DNA of 5,484 bases from RGIG464 sp045599585. Its GTDB lineage: Bacteria > Myxococcota_A > Bradymonadia > UBA4248. A model generated the notes under the pieces. That model saw only the letters and a list, made by a program, of their open reading frames with translations, had not been told where the DNA came from and made no database searches. The DNA lies in assembly GCA_045599585.1 (NCBI GenBank), contig JAZRWH010000060.1, forward strand, positions 1 to 5,484, given 5' to 3'. The translations under genes and the position numbers were made by a program. Positions 1 through 4,139 of the stretch are shown in pieces; position 1 is the first letter of the stretch; the number at the start of each line of letters is the position of its first letter.

Positions 1-596
1 TAAAAATACGAATTCGCAATAAAATCTTCCCACAACACCACACGTCCATCATTTGATGGCAAACGCACCTTCTTGACATGTAATAATTTATATAATTTCT
101 GCTTTAAGAATCCCAATCCATCACTCGGCCGCACCACGATAATCCGCTCCAACCCCGCCGAATCTCTCAGTTTATAAATCTTATCAAACACTGCGTCAAT
201 CACGAGTACGTATTTGCTCTCTGCTGCCTTGATATAATATTCCAACTCTTTCTCAGATGACAACGGGTGCACCATATTACACACTGCCCCCACCATATTC
301 ACTGCATACACCATTGTAATTCCCTCCGGTGTATTTGGCATACAAATCGTCACCCTATCACCTTCCTTAACGCCATAATTCTTGAGTGCTCGCGCCGTCT
401 TCTCAATCTTTTTCACAAAATTCTTATAGGTCACCTTGTGTCCATAGTACGAATAAGCCACATTATCTGGCCATTTTTCCGCACTTTGCATCACCATATC
501 CACCATCGAGCAATCTGGGTACTCTAGCTCACCGGGAATATTCTCTTCCTCATAAAACTTTAACCAAGGTCTATCTTCAAGTTCTTTCTTTTTCAT
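1..596 (-). CDS. AMP-dependent acyl-CoA synthetase/ligase (ANL superfamily), N-terminal part
   Basis: This is the first 198 codons of a gene that runs off the left edge of the window. The start is ATG at 596, and the reading frame stays open to base 1. The protein begins MKKKELEDRPWLKFYEEENI. It has the N-terminal layout of long-chain acyl-CoA synthetases: a segment like KWPDNVAYSYYGHKVTYKNF (residues 41-60), then ALKNYGVKEGDRVTICMPNT (70-89), then a hydrophobic AVNMVGAVCNMVHPLSS stretch (98-114). Family members activate a carboxylic acid with ATP to an acyl-adenylate and transfer it to CoA. The P-loop-like motif and the catalytic C-terminal lid lie outside the window, so the substrate cannot be judged. 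No Shine-Dalgarno site precedes the ATG, and the promoter -10 lies 7 nt before it, so the mRNA is probably leaderless. Family assignment is good; a fatty-acid substrate is an inference. Confidence 0.85.
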   Translation of the reverse strand, partial: MKKKELEDRPWLKFYEEENIPGELEYPDCSMVDMVMQSAEKWPDNVAYSYYGHKVTYKNFVKKIEKTARALKNYGVKEGDRVTICMPNTPEGITMVYAVNMVGAVCNMVHPLSSEKELEYYIKAAESKYVLVIDAVFDKIYKLRDSAGLERIIVVRPSDGLGFLKQKLYKLLHVKKVRLPSNDGRVVLWEDFIANSYF

Positions 597-603
597 AACC
601 ATT

Positions 604-612
604 ATTATACCA
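604..612 (-). promoter_or_regulatory. extended -10 promoter of the acyl-CoA synthetase gene
   Basis: On the minus strand this reads TGGTATAAT, a perfect TGnTATAAT extended -10 element. Counting 7 nt from the last T puts the transcription start at 597 or 596, on or one base before the ATG. No -35 hexamer is visible; that region is occupied by the rpsA terminator hairpin. The ten bases GTGGTATAAT recur exactly at the trmH-family promoter (3557-3548). Confidence 0.65.
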
Positions 613-640
613 CAAAAAATCCCCAAATGGGGATTTTTTG
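613..640 (-). terminator. intrinsic terminator after rpsA
   Basis: A 12-bp perfect stem (613-624 paired with 629-640) closes a 4-nt loop. Its core is four G-C pairs flanked by an A run and a T run, so on the minus strand the hairpin ends in TTTTTTG. It lies about 70 bp beyond the rpsA stop codon, whose 3' untranslated stretch (641-711) shows no other feature. The stem is symmetric and could also act on the plus strand, but no plus-strand gene needs it. Confidence 0.85.
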
Positions 641-711
641 CCAACGCCTACAGCCTAAACTTCAACTTCGACTGTGAACCCGCCGAACAACAACATACTT
701 ATAATAGCACG

Positions 712-1782
712 TTATTTTGCAATCGTCAACGAAATTTTACGACCTTCTTTATCGATATCAAGCACCTTGAAGCTCTTGCGCTCATTCAAAGTAAAGACCT
801 TCTCTGGATCAACATCTGAACCTTCGCCAAGTTCGGATACATGTACCAAAGCTTCTACTGCTGGTGAAATCTGGACAAATGCGCCAAACGGAGTAATACG
901 AGTTACCGTACCTTCAACCTTAGCGCCTTTTTTCAAGCCTTCTACCTCGGATAGCCATGGGTCTTCGGTCAATTGCTTCATCGAAAGCGACAAACGCTCT
1001 TTATCGATTGCGATAATCTTGGCATCAATCGTTTCGCCAACTTTTACATAATCAGCTGGATTATTAACGCGTTCCCAAGAAATCTCACTGATGTGAACCA
1101 AACCTTCGATGCCGTCGACATTGACAAACACGCCAAAATCAACTACGCCAGTCACTACACCTTTGATGGTATCACCGACCTTAAGCGTCGAAAATCTCTC
1201 TTGCAAACCATCTTTGATTGCTTCCTTCTCGGAGAAAATCAACTTGTTCTCTTTTTTAATCGCATCAAGAATACGAACTTTGATTGCTTTGCCAACCAAA
1301 GAATTCAAACGTTGCAAAATCTCATCCTTATCAGCAGAACCAACGCGTGGATAATGCTCAGCCGAAAGTTGTGACACTGGCAAAAAGCCACGAATGCCTT
1401 CATATTCAACCAATAAGCCACCACGATTAGCATCAAATGGTGTTACTTCAACAATCTCTGCATTGTCAAGCTTAGCCTGAATCTCATCCCAACCCTTGTC
1501 TTTAACTGCCTTACGGAGCGACAACAACACATAACCGTCCTCCATCTCAGCATCAATTACTGAAGCTGTCACTTCGTCACCTACATTAAGGTTACGCGCA
1601 AACGAAGCTTCCCGACGTGGCACCAAACCAACGCCCTGCGCACCGAGATCAATCAAAATCTCATGCTTTTTGACAGATAGCACTGTCCCCTTTGCAGTAT
1701 CACCTGCAATGACCTTTTTGAATGAAGCTTCATTTTCAGCAAGCAATTCATCCATTGTTACTTTTTTGGCTGTCTTAGCCAT
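712..1782 (-). CDS. rpsA: 30S ribosomal protein S1, four S1 domains
   Basis: The protein has 356 residues from ATG 1782 (MAKTAKKVTMDELLAENEAS). S1 binds mRNA and helps load it on the 30S subunit. Four S1/OB-fold repeats are visible. Domain 1 is about 26-92 (GTVLSVKKHEILIDLG). Domain 2 is about 107-187 and diverged (GIRGFLPVSQLS). Domain 3 is about 202-270 (GVVTGVVDFGVFVNVDGIEG, then LVHISEISW). Domain 4 is about 284-356 (GTVTRITPFGAFVQI, then ALVHVSELG). E. coli S1 has six; four is common in other phyla. An in-frame ATG at 1875 would add 31 residues, but that extension is made of the leader palindrome and looks non-coding, so 1782 was chosen. A weak AAAGGA (1800-1795) lies 12 nt upstream of the ATG. 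The gene has its own promoter and terminator. Confidence 0.95.
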   Translation of the reverse strand: MAKTAKKVTMDELLAENEASFKKVIAGDTAKGTVLSVKKHEILIDLGAQGVGLVPRREASFARNLNVGDEVTASVIDAEMEDGYVLLSLRKAVKDKGWDEIQAKLDNAEIVEVTPFDANRGGLLVEYEGIRGFLPVSQLSAEHYPRVGSADKDEILQRLNSLVGKAIKVRILDAIKKENKLIFSEKEAIKDGLQERFSTLKVGDTIKGVVTGVVDFGVFVNVDGIEGLVHISEISWERVNNPADYVKVGETIDAKIIAIDKERLSLSMKQLTEDPWLSEVEGLKKGAKVEGTVTRITPFGAFVQISPAVEALVHVSELGEGSDVDPEKVFTLNERKSFKVLDIDKEGRKISLTIAK

Positions 1783-1801
1783 ACTCTTAAATTTTCCTTT
1801 C

Positions 1802-1843
1802 TTGGACCCATTCAAAAATCCCCCTGCTTTTGAATGGGTCCAA
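1802..1843 (-). promoter_or_regulatory. perfect 16-bp leader hairpin of the rpsA mRNA
   Basis: Bases 1802-1817 (TTGGACCCATTCAAAA) are the exact reverse complement of 1828-1843, with a 10-nt loop. In the rpsA mRNA the loop reads GCAGGGGGAU. No T run follows on either strand, so it is not an ordinary terminator. The stem ends one base before the weak Shine-Dalgarno AAAGGA, and begins about 5 nt after the predicted mRNA start. It could be a 5' stabilising hairpin or a translation control element, possibly bound by S1 itself. That role is inferred; the palindrome is plain in the sequence. Confidence 0.8.
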
Positions 1844-1853
1844 TTCTTACCTA

Positions 1854-1862
1854 ATTTTATCA
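1854..1862 (-). promoter_or_regulatory. probable extended -10 promoter of rpsA
   Basis: The minus strand reads TGATAAAAT, matching TGnTANAAT. The predicted start is near 1847, so the mRNA would begin AGAAUU and enter the leader hairpin at once. An alternative -10, TATAAT at 1903-1898 on the same strand with a weak TTGAAT 15 bp upstream, would give a leader of about 109 nt that still contains the hairpin. Confidence 0.45.
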
Positions 1863-1890
1863 AATTTTCTCTCAAAAGTCTAGTCTCTTA

Positions 1891-1899
1891 TGCTACAAT
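1891..1899 (+). promoter_or_regulatory. probable extended -10 promoter of the ImmA-like gene
   Basis: TGCTACAAT matches the extended -10 pattern and would start transcription near 1906, giving a 26-nt leader without a Shine-Dalgarno site. No good -35 is visible. A second candidate, TATAAA at 1907-1912, would start near 1919. The element overlaps the alternative minus-strand TATAAT (1903-1898), so the rpsA and peptidase promoters may share this DNA. Confidence 0.4.
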
Positions 1900-1931
1900 T
1901 ATATTGTATAAATAATTTATTCAATACGCTT

Positions 1932-2327
1932 ATGTCTAGTGTTTTACTCTCTCAACTGCGACAAGATTATCCAAATTTTGTATTCAAACCTGGTAAAAAA
2001 TTTTCATTTCGTCCACCACGCACAATTTATTTTGTATTAGACGACCCCAACTTTGCCATTGCTCTGCTCCACGAACTCGGTCATGCCTTACTTGGCCACA
2101 CTGCCTTCTTGACGGACGTCGAACGTCTCAAAATGGAACGTGCCGCCTGGGACCAAGCTACCATCCTTGCTACCAAATATGACATTTCTGTTGATGCCAA
2201 TTTCATCGAAGCCGAACTCGACACCTATCGCGATTGGCTTCATGCCAAATCTAAATGCCAAAAATGCGGCCTCACACGTTATCAAACGCGTGATGGCCGC
2301 TATCATTGTCCTTATTGTCAGGATTAG
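1932..2327 (+). CDS. ImmA/IrrE-like zinc metallopeptidase with C-terminal zinc ribbon
   Basis: The protein has 131 residues from ATG 1932 (MSSVLLSQLRQDYPNFVFKP). The active-site motif is HELGHALLGH at 47-56: H47 and H51 are zinc ligands and E48 the catalytic base. E69, in MERAAWDQA, is a plausible third ligand, as in ImmA/IrrE peptidases. The C-terminus is a separate four-cysteine zinc ribbon, C109-x2-C112-x13-C126-x2-C129. No signal peptide, membrane segment or helix-turn-helix is present, so it is probably cytoplasmic. ImmA/IrrE enzymes usually cut a partner repressor, but no such gene is adjacent, so the substrate is unknown. An ATG at 1890 would add 14 residues but overlaps the promoter. 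The stop codon overlaps that of the convergent KGG gene by four bases. The fold is well supported; the function is not. Confidence 0.85.
   Translation: MSSVLLSQLRQDYPNFVFKPGKKFSFRPPRTIYFVLDDPNFAIALLHELGHALLGHTAFLTDVERLKMERAAWDQATILATKYDISVDANFIEAELDTYRDWLHAKSKCQKCGLTRYQTRDGRYHCPYCQD
2260..2300 (-). terminator. terminator of the KGG gene, inside the peptidase coding region
   Basis: On the minus strand, GCGGCC (2300-2295) pairs with GGCCGC (2271-2266). After a one-base bulge the stem continues for 8 more pairs, one of them G-U, closing a 6-nt loop. The stem is followed by A and then TTTTT (2264-2260). On the plus strand the G-U pair becomes an A-C mismatch and no T run follows, so the structure favours the minus strand. 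It lies about 24 bp past the KGG stop codon, within the zinc-ribbon codons. Confidence 0.55.
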
Positions 2328-2527
2328 GCTTCTTTTTTCGCTGGGCCACGACGAGAAATTCGTCCGCCCTTTGCGCCAGCAAGCCTTGCAAGTGCCGGGT
2401 TTGCTGCGAAACCGCCGGTATGACCATTTTCGCCACCTTTTTTACCAATACGAGCGTAAAATTCTTTACCGTATTTAGCCTTATTTGTGGCGGCAGCTTT
2501 CATACCACCAGCTTTTGTTCCAGCCAT
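2324..2527 (-). CDS. KGG-repeat (con-10/YciG-like) small stress protein
   Basis: A 67-residue basic, glycine- and alanine-rich protein from ATG 2527. It has two KGG motifs: GKKGGENG (28-35) and GAKGGRISRRG (51-61), separated by a short helix-like stretch, ANPALARLA (42-50). This matches the KGG family (con-10/GsiB/YciG type), usually associated with general stress and with disordered, hydrophilic proteins. A biochemical role is not established. GAAGGAG (2540-2534) is a good Shine-Dalgarno site 6 nt before the ATG. A consensus promoter lies about 50 bp upstream, so high expression is expected. The gene ends in a 4-bp tail-to-tail overlap with the peptidase gene. Length and motifs fit a complete gene. 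Confidence 0.85.
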   Translation of the reverse strand: MAGTKAGGMKAAATNKAKYGKEFYARIGKKGGENGHTGGFAANPALARLAGAKGGRISRRGPAKKEA

Positions 2528-2574
2528 AATTGGCTCCTTCTGCCCACCAAACTCTTAATTTTACTTATGTTTGT

Positions 2575-2603
2575 ATTATATCATACCGCTTTCGTTTTGT
2601 CAA
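2575..2603 (-). promoter_or_regulatory. consensus housekeeping promoter of the KGG gene
   Basis: On the minus strand, TTGACA (2603-2598), a 17-bp spacer and TATAAT (2580-2575) match the sigma-70 type consensus at all 12 positions. TG sits one base before the -10, so it is also an extended -10. The start is expected near 2568, giving a leader of about 40 nt that contains the GAAGGAG site. Confidence 0.9.
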
Positions 2604-2657
2604 TACATAAAACCCGAACATCTTACCGAACAATTTATTTAAAAGTTTTGAACAATC

Positions 2658-2666
2658 TGTGGATAA
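2658..2666 (-). promoter_or_regulatory. single consensus DnaA box
   Basis: The plus strand reads TGTGGATAA, so the minus strand reads TTATCCACA, the classical DnaA box. It ends 6 bp before the -35 of the small-RNA promoter and lies in an AT-rich stretch (2604-2672) with no other visible element. Only one perfect box is present in the window. A chance match or a DnaA-responsive promoter are both possible. Confidence 0.5.
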
Positions 2667-2672
2667 AACCTA

Positions 2673-2701
2673 TTGACATTATGCGCCGTGTGATATAAAA
2701 T
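2673..2701 (+). promoter_or_regulatory. promoter of the putative small RNA
   Basis: TTGACA (2673-2678), a 17-bp spacer and TAAAAT (2696-2701), the same arrangement as the tRNA promoter 114 bp downstream. TGATATAAA (2691-2699) is an overlapping extended -10 alternative with a 15-bp spacer. The start is expected near 2708. Confidence 0.7.
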
Positions 2702-2707
2702 AAACAT

Positions 2708-2783
2708 AACTTGAGTAGATAAAACTGCGAGGCTACTTAAGGCAAATGTATGACCTGAAAAATCACCTGAAAAGGTGATTTTT
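2708..2783 (+). ncRNA. putative small structured RNA, about 76 nt, family not recognised
   Basis: This stretch is bounded by its own promoter and intrinsic terminator and holds no sizeable gene. The predicted RNA starts AACUUGAGUAG. Its first stem pairs 2710-2718 (CTTGAGTAG) with 2733-2741 (CTACTTAAG), nine pairs with one G-U, around a 14-nt loop (ATAAAACTGCGAGG). A single-stranded linker follows (2742-2757), then the terminator hairpin. ACCTGAAAA occurs twice (2753-2761 and 2765-2773), so a weak alternative pairing with the terminator arm is possible. A ten-codon open frame, ATG 2746 to TGA 2778 (MYDLKNHLKR), with AAGG just upstream, overlaps the terminator, so a leader peptide is an alternative reading. 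I do not recognise a known sRNA or riboswitch family. Existence and ends are inferred. Confidence 0.5.
2758..2783 (+). terminator. intrinsic terminator between the small RNA and the tRNA promoter
   Basis: A perfect 11-bp stem (AAAAATCACCT, 2758-2768, with 2773-2783) closes a GAAA tetraloop and ends in TTTTT. The -35 of the tRNA promoter starts four bases later at 2787. It separates the small-RNA unit from the tRNA unit. Confidence 0.8.
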
Positions 2784-2786
2784 CCT

Positions 2787-2815
2787 TTGACATTTTTTAC
2801 TATCTGTAGTAAAAT
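2787..2815 (+). promoter_or_regulatory. promoter of the tRNA-Ala/tRNA-Ile operon
   Basis: TTGACA (2787-2792), a 17-bp spacer and TAAAAT (2810-2815). The start is expected near 2822, so the precursor has only about 3 nt before the tRNA-Ala 5' end at 2825. Confidence 0.85.
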
Positions 2816-2824
2816 AATTGTTAC

Positions 2825-2901
2825 GGGGTAATAGCTCAGCTGATTAGAGCGCTGCCTTTGCAAGGCAGAGGTCCAGGGTTTGAATCCCTGTTACTCCACC
2901 A
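2825..2901 (+). tRNA. tRNA-Ala, anticodon UGC
   Basis: A complete 77-nt cloverleaf. The acceptor stem is GGGGTAA with TTACTCC (one G-U pair). The D arm is GCTC/GAGC and the anticodon stem CTGCC/GGCAG. The loop TTTGCAA places TGC at 2859-2861. The T arm is CAGGG/CCCTG, the discriminator is A, and CCA is encoded (2899-2901). It is first in a two-tRNA operon with its own promoter; only 10 bp separate it from tRNA-Ile. This tRNA usually lies in the 16S-23S spacer. Confidence 0.98.
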
Positions 2902-2911
2902 TTAACAAATT

Positions 2912-2988
2912 GGGGATATAGCTCAGCTGGTTAGAGCGCGTCACTGATAATGACGAGGTCTGTGGTTCAAGTCCACATATCCCCACCA
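2912..2988 (+). tRNA. tRNA-Ile, anticodon GAU
   Basis: A complete 77-nt cloverleaf. The acceptor stem is GGGGATA with TATCCCC, the D arm GCTC/GAGC, and the anticodon stem CGTCA/TGACG. The loop CTGATAA places GAT at 2946-2948. The T arm is TGTGG/CCACA, the discriminator is A, and CCA is encoded (2986-2988). It is co-transcribed with tRNA-Ala. The order Ala then Ile is the reverse of the usual order in a 16S-23S spacer. Only 7 bp separate it from the end of the convergent methyltransferase gene. Confidence 0.98.
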
Positions 2989-2991
2989 CAA

Positions 2992-3013
2992 GAGTCTAGT
3001 GGCTCATTTTTTT
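2992..3013 (+). terminator. tRNA operon terminator, inside the end of the methyltransferase gene
   Basis: GAGTC (2992-2996) pairs with GGCTC (3001-3005), one pair being G-U, around a TAGT loop, followed by A and seven T (3007-3013). The stem is short, but the T run is strong and the position, 3 nt after the tRNA-Ile CCA, fits. The hairpin contains the stop codon of the opposite gene, and the T run encodes its near-terminal Lys-Lys. Confidence 0.6.
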
Positions 3014-3541
3014 ATTATCTCCTAACACGTTCTGGCGCGTCCATTCATACATCGCAATTCCTGCCGCCACGCCGACATTTACCGACCGCGTCGAACCAAA
3101 ACTCTCAATATATCTTACGTCGTGTGCTTTCTCCAATAATTCCACCGATATACCATTTCCTTCACTGCCAAAAACCAACGTCGTTTTTTGCGCAAATTTT
3201 TTACTGCCCATCGGCAGTGCCCGTGGCGTATTATTTTCAATCGCCACTAATTCCCTGCCTTCCTGCGTCTCCAAAAATTGCTCAATCGTCTCATGATGAA
3301 TAATTTGCAAATACTTATCCGTACACATTGCACCCCGCCGATTATATTTTTTTCGTCCAATAATATGTACCCTACTCACATTAAAAGAATTTGCGCTCCG
3401 CACAATCGTGCCAATATTAAAATCGTGCTCAACGTTTTCAATGGCAATTTCTAGTACATTACGTTTTTTATCCAATTCGTCAAAAACTTGTTCATTTGTC
3501 ATACCTTTATATTCATCTACTAAATTTCTTGTATCTTCCAT
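2996..3541 (-). CDS. SpoU/TrmH-family RNA 2'-O-ribose methyltransferase
   Basis: The protein has 181 residues from ATG 3541 (MEDTRNLVDEYKGMTNEQVF). It carries the three SPOUT motifs. Motif 1 is NIGTIVRSANSFNV (42-55), with the conserved N42 and R48. Motif 2 is LVFGSEGNGIS (122-132), with E127. Motif 3 is FGSTRSVNVGVAAGIAMYEW (148-167), which forms the knot and S-adenosylmethionine pocket. There is no N-terminal substrate-binding domain like that of RlmB, so it is a minimal single-domain enzyme. These proteins methylate a ribose in tRNA or rRNA; the target nucleotide cannot be read from sequence. No Shine-Dalgarno site precedes the ATG, and the -10 places the transcription start on the A of the ATG. 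The gene faces the tRNA operon tail to tail and shows no minus-strand terminator, so its mRNA may run antisense through the tRNAs. Confidence 0.92.
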   Translation of the reverse strand: MEDTRNLVDEYKGMTNEQVFDELDKKRNVLEIAIENVEHDFNIGTIVRSANSFNVSRVHIIGRKKYNRRGAMCTDKYLQIIHHETIEQFLETQEGRELVAIENNTPRALPMGSKKFAQKTTLVFGSEGNGISVELLEKAHDVRYIESFGSTRSVNVGVAAGIAMYEWTRQNVLGDNKKMSH

Positions 3542-3547
3542 TCCCCT

Positions 3548-3569
3548 ATTATACCACCCGTGGTATAAT
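3548..3569. promoter_or_regulatory. palindromic divergent extended -10 promoters (methyltransferase / MazG-like)
   Basis: Two perfect TGGTATAAT elements face away from each other: 3556-3548 on the minus strand and 3561-3569 on the plus strand. They form a 10-bp perfect inverted repeat (ATTATACCAC, cc, GTGGTATAAT). The minus start is predicted at 3541, the A of the methyltransferase ATG. The plus start is predicted at 3576, 14 nt before the MazG-like ATG. No -35 hexamers are visible; each -35 zone falls on the other gene's start region. Polymerase cannot occupy both elements at once, so the two genes should compete. Confidence 0.75.
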
Positions 3570-3589
3570 TATCCTAATCAGGAGGTCTA

Positions 3590-3934
3590 ATGAATTTTAA
3601 CGAATATCAAAATATTATCAAACAATTCGATACTTTTACCGATCAATCTAGCAGTCTGTCTGACCCGTCTTTCATCGCCAAAATCCTTGGTCTTTCTGGT
3701 GAAACCGGCGAAGTTGCCGAAAAATTCAAAAAAATCTATCGCGACCAAAACGGGCAAATCAATAGCGAAGATAAGCAAGCCATCGCCAAAGAACTCGGCG
3801 ACGTCCTCTGGTATCTTGCTACTATTTCTCGTTACTTAAACATACCCTTCGAAGACATTGCTACTGGGAATATCGACAAACTCCAAAGTCGTAAAAACCG
3901 CAATCAGCTTCACGGCTCTGGTGACAATCGATAA
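3590..3934 (+). CDS. MazG-like nucleoside triphosphate pyrophosphohydrolase
   Basis: The protein has 114 residues from ATG 3590 (MNFNEYQNIIKQFDTFTDQS). It is a single all-alpha MazG domain. The metal-binding acids are visible as E38-x2-E41 within GLSGETGEVAEKFKK (34-48) and E68-x2-D71 within KELGDVLWYLA (67-77). The C-terminal HGSGDNR (108-114) is typical of short MazG-like proteins. Family members hydrolyse NTPs or dNTPs to the monophosphate and pyrophosphate, often to clear damaged or non-canonical nucleotides. The exact substrate is unknown here. AGGAGG (3580-3585) is a strong Shine-Dalgarno site 4 nt before the ATG, unlike the divergent leaderless methyltransferase gene. It is a single-gene transcription unit ended by the hairpin at 3950-3975. 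Confidence 0.9.
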   Translation: MNFNEYQNIIKQFDTFTDQSSSLSDPSFIAKILGLSGETGEVAEKFKKIYRDQNGQINSEDKQAIAKELGDVLWYLATISRYLNIPFEDIATGNIDKLQSRKNRNQLHGSGDNR

Positions 3935-3949
3935 AATCTCAAAATATCA

Positions 3950-3975
3950 AAAAATCACCCTTACGGGCGATTTTT
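3950..3975. terminator. two-way terminator between the MazG-like gene and 16S rRNA
   Basis: An 11-bp stem (3950-3960 with 3965-3975) closes a 4-nt loop, with A and T runs on its flanks. On the plus strand one pair is an A-C mismatch. On the minus strand the same pair is G-U, the stem is unbroken, and TTTTTT follows. It therefore serves the MazG-like gene (16 bp past its stop) and, more strongly, the 16S transcript about 165 nt past its mature end. Confidence 0.8.
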
Positions 3976-4128
3976 CTATTTAACAACTTAGTTGTGCAAT
4001 TTTCATCAATCATTCGTAAAATTAAGCTTGAAGTTACATCTATAAAAGAAATGTTATGTTTTAAGCTTATCAAACACAACTGTAACCGACCTAGCTATCT
4101 TAGATATTGCTATCCAAGACGCATCAAT

Positions 4129-4139
4129 TCCTTCTCAAG

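Noticed and set aside
267..527. Histidine-rich plus-strand reading frame (MHHITHCPHHIHCIHHC...)
   Set aside because: It is antisense to the acyl-CoA synthetase gene; the histidines come from GTG/ATG-rich codons on the other strand. No promoter or Shine-Dalgarno site.
641..711. Possible 13-codon minus-strand frame after rpsA (MLLFGGFTVEVEV)
   Set aside because: Too short, without a Shine-Dalgarno site or known family; more likely rpsA 3' untranslated sequence.
1783..1875. Extended rpsA start at ATG 1875, adding 31 residues
   Set aside because: The added residues are encoded by the perfect leader palindrome and the predicted promoter; the sequence from ATG 1782 (MAKTAKK) looks like a normal start before domain 1.
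1890..1931. Upstream start of the peptidase gene at ATG 1890
   Set aside because: It would place the start inside the extended -10 element TGCTACAAT, and the extra 14 residues resemble no part of the family.
2604..2672. Possible replication origin around the DnaA box and AT-rich stretch
   Set aside because: Only one perfect box is present, no box cluster and no dnaA, dnaN or similar neighbour.
2639..2863. 74-codon minus-strand frame across the small-RNA region and tRNA-Ala
   Set aside because: It overlaps a tRNA gene, two promoters and a terminator, has no Shine-Dalgarno site and no recognisable domain.
3983..3995. Inverted repeat ACAAC/GTTGT in the 16S trailer
   Set aside because: Only five pairs around a 3-nt loop in AT-rich DNA; too weak to claim a function.
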